A DNA stretch of 64,000 bases. Source: Pseudomonas lalucatii. Lineage in GTDB: Bacteria > Pseudomonadota > Gammaproteobacteria > Pseudomonadales > Pseudomonadaceae. Position numbers and translations under genes: made by a program. Each line of letters opens with the position of its first letter. Position 1 is the stretch's first letter. Shown one piece after another: positions 39,210 to 47,303 of the stretch. The stretch covers positions 186,001-250,000 of the forward strand of contig NZ_JADPMV010000001.1 of the NCBI RefSeq assembly GCF_018398425.1, in the 5' to 3' direction. The notes beneath the pieces are model-generated. The model worked only from the letters and a program-made list of their open reading frames with translations. It did no database searches and was not told the DNA's origin.

Positions 39210-39602
39210 TCATGGTCCTCCGAAGCACACCAGGCGATCGGCTGTCTGCGCCGCCTCATGCAACTGGCCCAGGCCGGACAGCTCCCAGGGCGCCTCCAGG
39301 CTGGCCGCACTGCGGCCATAGCGCCGGGCCTCCTCCGCATTGAGTACGCCGCGGCGCAGGGCCGCGGCGATGCAGACCACGGCGTCGAGTCGCTGCTCGC
39401 GGACGAACTGGCGCCATTCGCTGGGCAGGTCCAGTTCATCCTGGGCGCAAATCACGCTGCTGGACGCGCTGTGCACGCCGTCCTGATAGAAGAACAGGCG
39501 CACAATCTCATGGCCAGCGTCCAGGGCCGCCTGGGCGAAGCGCAGGGCGCGGCGGGAGGAGGGCGCGTGGGGAGCGGAAAACAGGGCAATGGCGAATTTC
39601 AT
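39210..39602 (-). CDS. tusD: Sulfurtransferase TusD
   Basis: 130-residue catalytic subunit of TusBCD; conserved C77 in AVVCIAAALRRGV carries the persulfide. FFYQDGVHSA is also typical. First gene of tusD-C-B-E-ybiB. Together with mnmA (16644-17777) it supplies the 2-thiouridine modification. Confidence 0.92.
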   Translation of the reverse strand: MKFAIALFSAPHAPSSRRALRFAQAALDAGHEIVRLFFYQDGVHSASSSVICAQDELDLPSEWRQFVREQRLDAVVCIAAALRRGVLNAEEARRYGRSAASLEAPWELSGLGQLHEAAQTADRLVCFGGP

Positions 39603-39671
39603 AGGGCGGCCAAGCGGGAAACCTGCCGGAATGATAAAGCCTGCGCGCGTAAGATGCTCGCCGCGGAAATG

Positions 39672-39695
39672 AAAAAGCCCGCCGAAGCGGGCTTT
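39672..39695 (-). terminator. Intrinsic terminator of the YccA-like gene
   Basis: AAAGCCCGC / GCGGGCTTT stem with a tetraloop and TTTTT on the minus strand, 18 bases beyond the YccA-like stop. Confidence 0.88.
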
Positions 39696-39712
39696 CGATG
39701 GGGGCTACTCGA

Positions 39713-40378
39713 TCAGTCGTCGCCCATCAGGCCGAACAGTTGCAGCAGGCTGACGAACAGGTTGTAGATCGACACGTACAGGCTGATGGTAGCCATGATG
39801 TAGTTGCGCTCGCCGCCGTGGATGATCGCGCTGGTCTGATACAGGATGCAGGCCGAGGAGAACAGCACGAAGCCGGCGCTGATCGCCAGTTGCAGGCCGC
39901 TGATCTGGAAGAAGAAGCTGGCCACGATGGCGCCCAGCAGGACGAAGAAGCCGGCGGTGATGAAGCCGCTCAGGAAGCTCATGTCCTTGCGTGTGGTCAG
40001 CACGTAGGCGGACAGGCCACAGAACACCAGGGCCGTCATGGAGAAGGCCGAGCTGACCACTTCAGCACCGTTGGCCATGCCCAGGTAGCGGTTGAGGATC
40101 GGGCCGAGCGTATAGCCCATGAAACCGGTCAGGGCGAGGGTGGATACCAGCCCCCAGGGCGAGTTGCGCAACTTGGCGGTGAGGAAGAACAGGCCGTAGA
40201 AACCCACCAGCACCACGAAGATGTTCGGATAGGGCACGTTGGCGCGCTGGGCCAGGAACGCCACCAGGCCGCTGAAGGCCAGGGTGATGGCCAGCAGGCC
40301 GTAGGTGTTGCGCAGGACGCGGCTGACTTCTTGTTGCTCAACCTGCGAGTGGCTGAGTGCGTAATCTTGTTCGCGCAT
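39713..40378 (-). CDS. Bax inhibitor-1/YccA family membrane protein
   Basis: 221 residues with seven hydrophobic segments from about residue 26. The C-terminal [18 protein letters not shown] is the BI-1 family signature. E. coli YccA binds and modulates the FtsH protease. The ATG at 40378 (MREQDYAL) has AAGGAG upstream. Last core-genome gene before the prophage. Confidence 0.9.
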   Translation of the reverse strand: MREQDYALSHSQVEQQEVSRVLRNTYGLLAITLAFSGLVAFLAQRANVPYPNIFVVLVGFYGLFFLTAKLRNSPWGLVSTLALTGFMGYTLGPILNRYLGMANGAEVVSSAFSMTALVFCGLSAYVLTTRKDMSFLSGFITAGFFVLLGAIVASFFFQISGLQLAISAGFVLFSSACILYQTSAIIHGGERNYIMATISLYVSIYNLFVSLLQLFGLMGDD

Positions 40379-40471
40379 GGCGACACTCCTTATTAATGCA
40401 GTGCGGATGGTTCCGTGGTCAGAGCTGGTTTCGATCATAACAGAGCATAGGACAGTGCCAAGGCACAGAGT

Positions 40472-40499
40472 TTGACAGTGTGTTGCGTTCCGGTAAGAT
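40472..40499 (+). promoter_or_regulatory. tRNA-Ser promoter
   Basis: TTGACA (40472-40477), 16-base spacer, TAAGAT (40494-40499), followed by a GC-rich stretch (GCCGCCCGC), the pattern of stringently controlled stable-RNA promoters. The tRNA begins 18 bases downstream. Confidence 0.8.
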
Positions 40500-40517
40500 T
40501 GCCGCCCGCACGACGCC

Positions 40518-40607
40518 GGAAGCGTGGCAGAGCGGTTGAATGCAACGGTCTTGAAAACCGTCGAAGGGGAAACTCTTCCGTGAGTTCGAATCTCACCGCT
40601 TCCGCCA
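40518..40607 (+). tRNA. tRNA-Ser(UGA)
   Basis: 90 bases including encoded CCA. Acceptor GGAAGCG pairs with CGCTTCC; the anticodon loop CTTGAAA gives anticodon TGA; a long variable arm (GAAGGGGAAACTCTTC) is typical of serine tRNA; T loop GTTCGAATC. The gene is intact although it is the prophage insertion site, so the phage restores the 3' end. Confidence 0.98.
40578..40607. other. Probable prophage attachment site in the tRNA-Ser 3' end
   Basis: The integrase gene ends 132 bases beyond the tRNA and phage DNA starts immediately after it. Tyrosine integrases of this type recombine in the T arm and acceptor stem. I recall that phiCTX of P. aeruginosa uses a core of about 30 bases at the 3' end of a tRNA-Ser gene at this locus. 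The exact core cannot be fixed without the second copy, which is outside the window. Confidence 0.6.
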
Positions 40608-40664
40608 CATAAGCCTTTGATTTTGTTGATTATTTTTCCAGAAATCTGCGTTTGGCAGCGGAAA

Positions 40665-40686
40665 TGGCAACAAATCTGGCAACAAA
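40665..40686. repeat. Direct repeat TGGCAACAAA beside the integrase
   Basis: Two identical 10-base copies at 40665-40674 and 40677-40686, 12 bases apart, between the attachment site and the integrase gene. Tandem short repeats in this place are often arm-type integrase sites; that role is inferred. Confidence 0.45.
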
Positions 40687-40726
40687 AAGGCCCAGCAGGG
40701 GGTGTTTTCACACCTTGCCGGGCCTT
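40684..40726 (-). terminator. Terminator of the integrase gene
   Basis: A long imperfect hairpin (AAGGCCC...GGGCCTT outer arms, inner GGTG/CACC) with TTTTTG following on the minus strand, just after the integrase stop. Confidence 0.65.
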
Positions 40727-40739
40727 GTTTGTTTAGGGC

Positions 40740-41906
40740 TCAGAGACCCAGTGCGGCCTCTACCAGCTTGGCCATATCAGGCCCGTCCTCGTTGATCCAT
40801 TTGCCGTAGTGGCGCCACACCATTTGCGTTGATGTGTGGCCCAGTTGATCGGCCACCCAATCCACCGTGACCTTACCGCTCGAGAGCATCTGGCTGGCGA
40901 ATGTATGCCGGCATTGGTTCGGCCCGCGGTGCCTTACTTGGGCCTTCTCCAGGTGGGCATTCCACCAGCCGTTTCGGTAGTTATCCGCCGTGCTGTAAGC
41001 CCGGCCGCTGGCCTCGTTGTGGAACACGAACCGCACGCGCTGCTTACGCACTGACCGGTTGTCCCGATCGGTTACGCCGATCTCCACCGCCGGCAGCTCG
41101 CCCGTCAGCTTGTACTGCCGCTGCAGGGCCTCCAGGGCAGGGCGCAGCAGCTTGATGCGCCGCTTCGAGCGCCTGGTCTTGGTCACCTTGTACTGGCTGC
41201 GCACGCGCGCCCGGCGGAACGTCACTTCGCCGCTTTTCAGGTCGACATCCTCCCAAGCCAAGGCGATCGCCTCGGATATGCGCGGCCCGCTCCACAGCAT
41301 GAACTGCGCCAGGTTCACCTCCTGCTGCCGCTCGCTCGGCGTCTGCAGAATGGCGCGGATCTCCTCGCGGGTGAACGGATCCGGCTCATCCGGGTCCGGC
41401 TGGCGGATGTGGATGCCCTCAACCGGGTCGTGCGCCGAGCGATTGCGCGTGCGGTACAGGCGGAACACCTGACCCACGTAGCTGACGATGTCCTTGATCG
41501 TCTTGTTGTGCAGCTTGGGCATCAGCTCATCCTGCACCCAGGCCTGCAAGCTCAAATGGTCGATGTCCTCGATCAACTCGTTCGCCCACTTGGGCCGGAT
41601 GTGGTTCTCCACCCGGCTCACATAGCCCCGGTAGCTGCTCGCCGCCACCTCGTTACGCTTGATGCCCAGCCACAGGTCCAGATAGAACCCAAAGCGGTTC
41701 TGCTCGAGCGCCGCGCTCTTGGGGAAGTGGCGGGCATAATCGAAGCTGCCGGTGTCGATCTCATAATTGATCGAGGCCACAAGCCGCTCGTAGTGCGCAA
41801 TCCTCTCGGCAGTCGCCGGCCCCTTTACCGGCTCCCAGCACATCTCGCCGTTGTAGCGAAAGTAGATGCGGATGGACTTCCCACGCACCTGAACTCCATT
41901 TGCCAT
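40740..41906 (-). CDS. int: Prophage tyrosine integrase
   Basis: 388 residues from the ATG at 41906, which has GGGGA six bases upstream; an in-frame ATG at 41951 is less likely. The N-terminal 70 residues form an arm-binding domain (KSIRIYFRYNGEMCWEP), 70-165 the core-binding domain, and the rest the catalytic domain with R209 (SGPRISEA), R333 (NQCRHTFAS), H356 (LGHTS) and the nucleophile Y367 (WRHYGKW). The first His of the HxxR motif is Asn330. It points towards the tRNA attachment site. Confidence 0.93.
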   Translation of the reverse strand: MANGVQVRGKSIRIYFRYNGEMCWEPVKGPATAERIAHYERLVASINYEIDTGSFDYARHFPKSAALEQNRFGFYLDLWLGIKRNEVAASSYRGYVSRVENHIRPKWANELIEDIDHLSLQAWVQDELMPKLHNKTIKDIVSYVGQVFRLYRTRNRSAHDPVEGIHIRQPDPDEPDPFTREEIRAILQTPSERQQEVNLAQFMLWSGPRISEAIALAWEDVDLKSGEVTFRRARVRSQYKVTKTRRSKRRIKLLRPALEALQRQYKLTGELPAVEIGVTDRDNRSVRKQRVRFVFHNEASGRAYSTADNYRNGWWNAHLEKAQVRHRGPNQCRHTFASQMLSSGKVTVDWVADQLGHTSTQMVWRHYGKWINEDGPDMAKLVEAALGL

Positions 41907-41952
41907 CTGCGTCCCCACGCTGCTGCAAAAAACCAGCTTACCGGCCGGCATA

Positions 41953-41973
41953 CAAAAGGCCCGTCGCCGGGCC
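41953..41973 (-). terminator. Small terminator upstream of the integrase
   Basis: GGCCCG / CGGGCC stem with tetraloop and TTTT on the minus strand; it would separate the short upstream genes from the integrase. Confidence 0.65.
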
Positions 41974-41994
41974 TAGAAAGGTTATGTGATTGTT

Positions 41995-42114
41995 CTAGGC
42001 GCGAGCCTTTCGCGCCGACGCATCTATTGGTCGCCCCAGCGCAACTTCGGCCAGCGAGCGTATGGAAAACTGCCGTGGCACCACCGGCCAGGAGGGCGCA
42101 TCGGGCTGATGCAT
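41995..42114 (-). CDS. Possible 39-residue phage protein
   Basis: Open frame from ATG at 42114 to TAG at 41995, with GGTGAG four bases upstream. It reads MHQPDAPSWPVVPRQFSIRS and ends in DASARKARA. The basic, short product next to integrase could be an excisionase-like or regulatory peptide, but no family is recognised. A real gene is possible, not shown. Confidence 0.35.
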   Translation of the reverse strand: MHQPDAPSWPVVPRQFSIRSLAEVALGRPIDASARKARA

Positions 42115-42151
42115 AGGCTCACCGGGCTGGTGGTGCTTCCTGGGCGCTCCC

Positions 42152-42286
42152 CTAACGCACCCACGCCATCAACAGCTCAGGCACCTGATTCCCAATAACC
42201 ATCAGCAACACCAGCGCAGCCAGGCTGCCAGCGCAGGTGAGGGCGGTTTCTCGCCAGATGGATGGGTGGTGGTGTGGCTTCTCCAT
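42152..42286 (-). CDS. 44-residue single-span membrane protein
   Basis: ATG at 42286 with AAGGAG eight bases upstream, stop TAG at 42152. The product begins MEKPHHHPSIWRE and has one hydrophobic segment (residues 16-33, LTCAGSLAALVLLMVIG). The strong ribosome site and typical codon use suggest a real gene, downstream of the primase gene. Function unknown. Confidence 0.6.
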   Translation of the reverse strand: MEKPHHHPSIWRETALTCAGSLAALVLLMVIGNQVPELLMAWVR

Positions 42287-42328
42287 GGTGCTTCTCCTTT
42301 TTGCGGTGGTGGTCTGTAGAGGCAGCCC

Positions 42329-45052
42329 CTACGGCTTCTTGAAAATCCAGCACTTCACCGTGGTGCTACGCGCCGCCAGCGGGTTACGGGTGTTGAAGGC
42401 GGCACGCACGGCGCTGTCCACGCACTTGTTGGCCTCCACGTAGGGGCGGCTGCGGCTGTTTTTCAGCAGGTTGCGCAGGGTGGCGATGTCGGCCAGCTTC
42501 TGGCGGTGCTCGGCGGCGCGTTCGCAGAACTCGTTAAGGTTGATGGCGATCAGGCCCTCGTTCTTGCTGTGGTTCACCACCGGGTCATCGCCGATCGACT
42601 CCAGGTACTCGTAAACCTCCCAGAACTCCGCCACCTCCAGCGGGTCGGCGTTGATCGCGCCCTGGCGTTCCACCGCCATGCGCTCCAGCTCGGCCAAGGC
42701 ATTGCCGTGCTGGCGCTCGCTCAGCGGCACGATGGTCGCCAGGGCGTCTACCAGCGCCATCAACTGGGCGTGGTTCTTGATGATCCGCTCCACGCGAATT
42801 TGGCCCAACGCCCGCAGGGCCTGCTCATGCACCCGCACCTGGCGGCGGAACACCTCCAGCACCGCCTGCTCGGCCTTCACCGCCAGCAGCAGAAAGTGGC
42901 TCACGTCCAGCGCCGTGAGGTGGTTGAGGTTATCTGCCGCCACTCGGCTGGCGTCGGTCACCGAAGGGCGCACAAAGTGCAGCTTCACGATCCGGGTGAG
43001 GATGGCCTCGCTGGCCGCCACCGTGGCGTTCTGGCTGATGGCGATGGTCCCGCGAAAGGGCGGCTCGTGCGTCTCGTTGCCGGCCGTCTTCACCCCGGTC
43101 ACCCCTAGGGTGCCGCCGTTGAACAAGGGCTTGAGCTCGTCCCAGTCGTACCCCTTCACTGGGCCGCGGTCGTTGTCGTTGCGGTCGGCCTCCAGCAACA
43201 CCAGGGGCATGCCGGAAACCTGGCCCATCCAGCGGCGCAGGCCCGCGCGGCTCATCTTCGACGGGTCCTTGCCTTCCTCGTCCGGGCGGCCCAGCAGCTT
43301 CCACAGGAACATCAGCAGGGTCGACTTGCCCGCGCCGGCCTCGCCGGTCACCTCCAGGAAGGGGAAGCTCTGGAACTCCGCGCGGATCTGCTCGGCGAAC
43401 AGCGAGCCGAACCAGAAGGCCAGGCCGATCACCCCCTGGGCGCCAAAGCAGGTCCACAGCCAGTCCAGCCACTCGGCGCGGTAGCCCTGGGCGTCGCGGG
43501 CAATCTCCAGCTTGATGGACTTCTGCAGCGTCTTCAGGCGCAGCTGCTTGAACTCGAAGTAGTCCTCGGCGTTGGCCTTCTCCACGATGCCACCGCGCAC
43601 CGCCAGCTCGCCGAACACATAGCAGCCGTGCTCCTTGCTGTAGCCGATGTAGTCGATGGTCTGCACGGTTTTCAGGCCGTACAGCTGGTCCTTCATAATC
43701 TTGTCCAGCTGTGCGCCGCTGCCGGTGAACACCGCGCCGGCGGCCATGCCCAGCAAGCGCTTCTTGAACTCGCTGGCCGCCGCCACCTGGCCACCGGTGA
43801 AGGTGTTGCGCACCGCCGGCGCGTCGTGGGGGAAGTCCACGCGGAAGTAGTACCAGCTCTCGTCCGTCACCTCGTTGCGCTGGAAGTACAGCGCCTGCGG
43901 GTAGCAGTTGGCGATCTCCACCACCGTGCCGCACTGGCGCAGCGCCTTCTCGCGGCGCTGCTTTTCGTTGAGCAGGGCGTCTTCGTGGCTGTCGGAGTTC
44001 TCCAGCTGTTGCCTGGCCTTGTTGTACTTCTCCACGTCCATCCTGAACCAGTACAGGCGGTTCTCGAAGCCGAAGTGAAATTCAAGGCGCTCGCGCCAGT
44101 CGTACATCAGCATGCCTTTCTCGGCGGCGCTCTCGGCGATCAGCAGGGCGCCGTGGTAGCGGGCTTCTGCCAGGTCACGCTCAATGCGCTCGGCGCGCTT
44201 GTCCGCGTCGTCGATAAAGGCCCAGCGCTGGTGCAGGTCGTTCCAGTCCACCTTACGCTCGCGCTGGGGTATCTGCGCCGCCTCGCAGGCATAGCCCAGC
44301 TCCCGGGCCAGGCGCACATGCTTGCGGGTGTAGCGGTGGCCGCTGGGCTCGTTGTCCAGCGCCCACACCAGGCGCGGCAGCTTGCCGCCACGGTTGCGCG
44401 CCAGGGCCTTGAGCGACTCCTCGGGGAAGTAACCGCTGCCCATGGCCGCCACCGCGGCGATGCCGTGGTGCAGCAGGGCGATGGCGTCGAAGATGCCCTC
44501 GACGATCCACAGCTCCTTCACCTCCAGCAGGTCCACGCACGGCGGGCACCACCAATGGCCGCGCGGGCTCTGCCCGGGGGCGAAGCGTGCCTTCTTCTTG
44601 CCGAAACGATGCGGCCGGTCGATCAGCCGCTCCCAGTAGCCGCCTTTCTCCAGGGCGAAGCGCACCGTGGCGCTGCCAATGCCCAGGTCGCGGTCCCAGT
44701 AGTTTTCCTGGCTGTACCAGCCCTTGATCAGGCCCAGGTCGAAGCCGCGGGCGAACTGCAGGTAGCTGTCGGCCGTCGCGCACGGGTTGTCATCGGTTGC
44801 TGGCGCACGCTTGCTCCAGTCGTCGAACAGGTCCTCGAACAGCTCCTTCACATGCCACTGCTCGCCGCACTTGCTCTCCCGCCCGCAGCGGATGAACCAG
44901 GGCTCGTCCTGGCGCGAATACAGCTCCCGCTTGCCGCAGCTCGGGCAGGTGCCCTTGCGCAGGTACGCCGTGCCCTGCACAGGCTGCAGGCCATAGTCCG
45001 CCTGCAAGCGGCGCAGCACCTCGCTGCGTATCTCCCGCGCCATCGCCTTCAC
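42329..45052 (-). CDS. Phage primase-helicase (zinc finger, Toprim, P-loop)
   Basis: 907 residues if it starts at GTG 45052, which has GGGGGA six bases upstream and overlaps the previous stop; ATG 45043 is the alternative. In order: a zinc-binding domain (CPSCGKRELYSR, CGRESKCGEQW, residues about 30-65), a Toprim primase domain (LWIVEGIFDAIALLHHG, LVWALDNEPSG), and a helicase-type ATPase with Walker A EVTGEAGAGKSTLL near residue 560 and later VLLEADRNDND. It should prime and unwind phage DNA. In P2-like phages the equivalent role belongs to gpA; this is a different, fused solution. Confidence 0.85.
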   Translation of the reverse strand: MKAMAREIRSEVLRRLQADYGLQPVQGTAYLRKGTCPSCGKRELYSRQDEPWFIRCGRESKCGEQWHVKELFEDLFDDWSKRAPATDDNPCATADSYLQFARGFDLGLIKGWYSQENYWDRDLGIGSATVRFALEKGGYWERLIDRPHRFGKKKARFAPGQSPRGHWWCPPCVDLLEVKELWIVEGIFDAIALLHHGIAAVAAMGSGYFPEESLKALARNRGGKLPRLVWALDNEPSGHRYTRKHVRLARELGYACEAAQIPQRERKVDWNDLHQRWAFIDDADKRAERIERDLAEARYHGALLIAESAAEKGMLMYDWRERLEFHFGFENRLYWFRMDVEKYNKARQQLENSDSHEDALLNEKQRREKALRQCGTVVEIANCYPQALYFQRNEVTDESWYYFRVDFPHDAPAVRNTFTGGQVAAASEFKKRLLGMAAGAVFTGSGAQLDKIMKDQLYGLKTVQTIDYIGYSKEHGCYVFGELAVRGGIVEKANAEDYFEFKQLRLKTLQKSIKLEIARDAQGYRAEWLDWLWTCFGAQGVIGLAFWFGSLFAEQIRAEFQSFPFLEVTGEAGAGKSTLLMFLWKLLGRPDEEGKDPSKMSRAGLRRWMGQVSGMPLVLLEADRNDNDRGPVKGYDWDELKPLFNGGTLGVTGVKTAGNETHEPPFRGTIAISQNATVAASEAILTRIVKLHFVRPSVTDASRVAADNLNHLTALDVSHFLLLAVKAEQAVLEVFRRQVRVHEQALRALGQIRVERIIKNHAQLMALVDALATIVPLSERQHGNALAELERMAVERQGAINADPLEVAEFWEVYEYLESIGDDPVVNHSKNEGLIAINLNEFCERAAEHRQKLADIATLRNLLKNSRSRPYVEANKCVDSAVRAAFNTRNPLAARSTTVKCWIFKKP

Positions 45053-45288
45053 GGCCGTTCCCCCAGCGCGGCCAGCAGCTTGCGCAGCTCCCGTGCGCTG
45101 CGGCTGATGCCGGCAATGTGCGGGTGGTCGGCCAGCACGCGCTGCGCCCGCAGGCCCTCCGGCACATAGCGGTAGCGGTCGGAGTACCAGCAGTCGGCCA
45201 TCGCCTGCTCGTACTGGCTGGCCAGCCAACGCAAGTAGGCCCGGCACTGCTGCCGGTCCAGCTGGATTGAAACGGTGATGTCACTCAT
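45049..45288 (-). CDS. 79-residue phage protein
   Basis: Starts at ATG 45288 with GGTGA five bases upstream; an in-frame ATG 12 codons earlier is less likely. The product MSDITVSIQLDRQQCRAYLR is charged and helical. It ends in a GTGA overlap with the primase-helicase gene, so it is coupled to replication. No family recognised. Confidence 0.65.
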   Translation of the reverse strand: MSDITVSIQLDRQQCRAYLRWLASQYEQAMADCWYSDRYRYVPEGLRAQRVLADHPHIAGISRSARELRKLLAALGERP

Positions 45289-45358
45289 AGGGTCACCAAT
45301 CGGGCGCAACTTGCCCCTACCCACGCAAGGCGGGCATAGGGCAGGGGGTTAACGGGGC

Positions 45359-45718
45359 TTAGCTGACGGCGCGCAGTCGTCGTCGGGCGGGGGACTCAAT
45401 CAGGTGCTGCACAATCAGCGCCACCGGCACGGCAAAGGTCATGCCGCTGCCTGGGTCGGTAATCATCGCGGTATGGCTGCTGCTACTGGCCACATCCAGT
45501 TGCAGGCGCAGGCCTTGGGAGCGCAGCTCGCCATAGGCCAGGCCCACCAGGTTCTCGGCCATGTACAGCGGCACGTCCAGCGCGTGCTGCAGGTGGCTCA
45601 CCGCGCGGGTGAACAGCAACTGCTCGTTGCCCAGGTACTCGCCCTGGTGGCGCTGCAAAAACGCCATCGCGGCGGCCTGCATGCTGTCGCGGTATTCCGT
45701 TTCGCTGGGGATGTTCAT
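45359..45718 (-). CDS. 119-residue phage early protein
   Basis: Starts MNIPSETEYRDSMQAAAMAF at 45718, overlapping the stop of the Ogr-like gene as ATGA. The longer frame upstream is antiframe. Helical first half, then a beta-rich C-terminal part with SSSSHTAMITDPGSGMTFAVP. No family recognised. Confidence 0.65.
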   Translation of the reverse strand: MNIPSETEYRDSMQAAAMAFLQRHQGEYLGNEQLLFTRAVSHLQHALDVPLYMAENLVGLAYGELRSQGLRLQLDVASSSSHTAMITDPGSGMTFAVPVALIVQHLIESPARRRLRAVS

Positions 45719-46008
45719 GCGCTTGCCTCCGCTGCATCGAGCAGGTCCAGTTGATCGGTTTTTTCCCGCAGGTCGCGTCGCGCCTGCATTCGCTGTATCG
45801 CCGGCGCCACCGGCAGCACCACCAGCGGCTTCTCCATGCCCGAAGGGCTCAGGGCGTAATCCCACGTCAGCGAGCCGCTAAACGTGGCCCCGCAGGGCAG
45901 GTGCATGCACTGCGCGTACATACTGCGAAACACTGGCGTTTGCCCCTCGCTATTGCGAATGCGCATGCGGTGCCCGCAAGCTGGGCAAACGAGCTTGTAA
46001 ACGCTCAT
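45715..46008 (-). CDS. Ogr/Delta-like zinc-finger late-gene activator
   Basis: 97 residues. CPAC at 9-12 and a second pair in QCMHLPCGATF match the zinc-binding core of P2 Ogr and P4 Delta, which switch on P2 tail and head operons. The C-terminal 45 residues are longer than in Ogr. It lies in the early minus-strand operon, not between gene D and int as in P2. Likely activator of the D-U-T-E-F tail operon. Confidence 0.7.
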   Translation of the reverse strand: MSVYKLVCPACGHRMRIRNSEGQTPVFRSMYAQCMHLPCGATFSGSLTWDYALSPSGMEKPLVVLPVAPAIQRMQARRDLREKTDQLDLLDAAEASA

Positions 46009-46011
46009 GGC

Positions 46012-46551
46012 TCAATCACCACGGAAGGAGTAACCAGTATGTCCACCGCCGACCTCTGCGCCACTCAACTCGACAGGTTGATCAGCAAAACCCACACCCT
46101 CGAAGTCGCGGTGGCCCTGCGCAACCTGTTCGCCATGGGCTGCCTGCTGGTGGCGCAAGGCCAACGGGAGCAAGGCCTCAAGCTGTGCAACGATGTGGTC
46201 CGCACCCTCGACGAGACGGGGCACAAAACCTACCTCGACCAGCTCTTCGCCGCCCTTGGCCGCGAACCCATCCGGATTGCGCGCAGTGTAGGGCCGAGCA
46301 GAGAACTGCTGGACATCCTCAGCTCTCCCGCAGTGGGTAGCCACTGAAACCAGGCCAGGGCGCGGCGGACACTCGCGAAAATGGGCCAGCAAGCTGTCGA
46401 TGCCCTGGCTTGGGTCCACCTCGCCCAGGTCATCCGCACAGCGCACATTGAAACCCGCCTGCCGCAGGCAGTGGCCCACCAGGCCCAGCATCACGGATTT
46501 GCCCGAACCAGGGAGGCCGGTGATGTCGATGCGTACGTCAAAACTCCTCAT
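46012..46551 (-). CDS. Phage P-loop protein with unusual overlapping C-terminus
   Basis: 179-residue frame. Residues 9-24 are a clear Walker A (DITGLPGSGKSVML), followed by VRCADDLGEVDPSQGI and ending its convincing part near PRPGLVSVATH at about residue 74. The start overlaps the stop of the upstream gene as ATGA, so initiation is well supported. The remaining about 105 residues lie antisense to the plus-strand gene 46039-46347 and have an antiframe look (LRHQQAAHGEQVAQ). The protein may be functional only in its first half. Confidence 0.5.
   Translation of the reverse strand: MRSFDVRIDITGLPGSGKSVMLGLVGHCLRQAGFNVRCADDLGEVDPSQGIDSLLAHFRECPPRPGLVSVATHCGRAEDVQQFSARPYTARNPDGFAAKGGEELVEVGFVPRLVEGADHIVAQLEALLPLALRHQQAAHGEQVAQGHRDFEGVGFADQPVELSGAEVGGGHTGYSFRGD
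46039..46347 (+). CDS. 102-residue phage protein, antisense to a P-loop gene
   Basis: Starts MSTADLCATQLDRLISK with AAGGAG eight bases upstream, and uses G or C at most third positions, so it is likely real. The product is helical (TLEVAVALRNLFAMGCLLVAQG) and lacks a known family. It is the only plus-strand gene inside the early minus-strand operon and overlaps the 3' half of the P-loop frame 46012-46551. Confidence 0.6.
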   Translation: MSTADLCATQLDRLISKTHTLEVAVALRNLFAMGCLLVAQGQREQGLKLCNDVVRTLDETGHKTYLDQLFAALGREPIRIARSVGPSRELLDILSSPAVGSH

Positions 46552-47033
46552 TGCGCGTTCTCCTTGATGTGACGACGGTGCAGGGTAATAACCGCGCCCA
46601 CCTCGGCATGCCGGGCGGCGATGTGCTGGCGGTGGGCGGCGATGATCTCGGCAATCTCGGTTTCGGTAATCTCCCCATCCACCAGGGCGGCGGCGATGAT
46701 GGCGTCCACTTTGCCGCGCTTGATGGCGGTATCCATGCCGCGGGCGTACAGGTCCAGGTTGTCCAGCGCCTGCTGCTCGGGCATCGGCACGTACACACCG
46801 CCGTACAGCGCGCAGATGTAGTCCGGCAGGTGGGTGGTACCGGCCTGCTGCTCCAGGGTGTGAATCTGCTCATCCGTCAGCGGCTGGCTACCGGCGTTCT
46901 CGTACACGTGGTTGTCCAGCTTCTTCACCGTGCTCAGGCCCAGGCGGCTGGCAGCGCACTCGCGCCCGCCCGGGTAGGCACTCACCACGGCGCTCATTAC
47001 CTGGCGGCGGGTTTCTAGAATCGTCCGTTTCAT
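46548..47033 (-). CDS. YmfL-like phage regulatory protein
   Basis: 161 residues. The layout matches E. coli e14 YmfL: an N-terminal helix-turn-helix-like part (AASRLGLSTVKKLDNHVYENAG, then LTDEQIHTLEQQAG), a middle GGVYVPMPE segment, and a C-terminal helical end with AALVDGEITETEIAEIIAAHRQHI. Proteins of this type sit in the CII-like position and are thought to regulate early genes. Start at 47033; ends in a four-base overlap with the P-loop gene. Confidence 0.7.
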   Translation of the reverse strand: MKRTILETRRQVMSAVVSAYPGGRECAASRLGLSTVKKLDNHVYENAGSQPLTDEQIHTLEQQAGTTHLPDYICALYGGVYVPMPEQQALDNLDLYARGMDTAIKRGKVDAIIAAALVDGEITETEIAEIIAAHRQHIAARHAEVGAVITLHRRHIKENAQ

Positions 47034-47062
47034 CTTCTCGTTTCCCCCTGGCCCTGAGCGCA

Positions 47063-47263
47063 CTACTGTGCGACTACGCCTTCCTTGATGCCGAGCAACA
47101 CGGCGGCGCGGTGCGCTTCGCCTCGGCGGCCCTTCTTGGTGCCCGCTAAGACCTGATAGGTGGTGGCTGGGTCAAGACCGTTCTCGTTAGCGAACTCCTT
47201 GACCGACTTGCCTTGCGCTGCGAGCCAGGCCTTCGCTTGTGCTGGGGTGCGAGTCGCGTGCAT
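47063..47263 (-). CDS. BcepMu gp16-like Cro-type regulator
   Basis: 66 residues. KAWLAAQGKSVKEFANENGLDPATTYQVLAG reads as a helix-turn-helix, and the GRRGEAHRAAVLLGIKEG tail is characteristic of the BcepMu gp16 family. Divergent from the repressor and preceded by the operator palindrome, so it occupies the Cro/Cox position and starts the early lytic operon. Confidence 0.75.
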   Translation of the reverse strand: MHATRTPAQAKAWLAAQGKSVKEFANENGLDPATTYQVLAGTKKGRRGEAHRAAVLLGIKEGVVAQ

Positions 47264-47303
47264 GATTCAAAACCATTCAAAAGCGTTTAATTGGCCAAAG
47301 AAT

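Noticed and set aside
42329..45247. Longer form of the primase-helicase starting at 45247
   Set aside because: Its extra N-terminus would read through the 79-residue gene in another frame and looks like antiframe sequence. GTG 45052 or ATG 45043 fits the overlap and the ribosome site.
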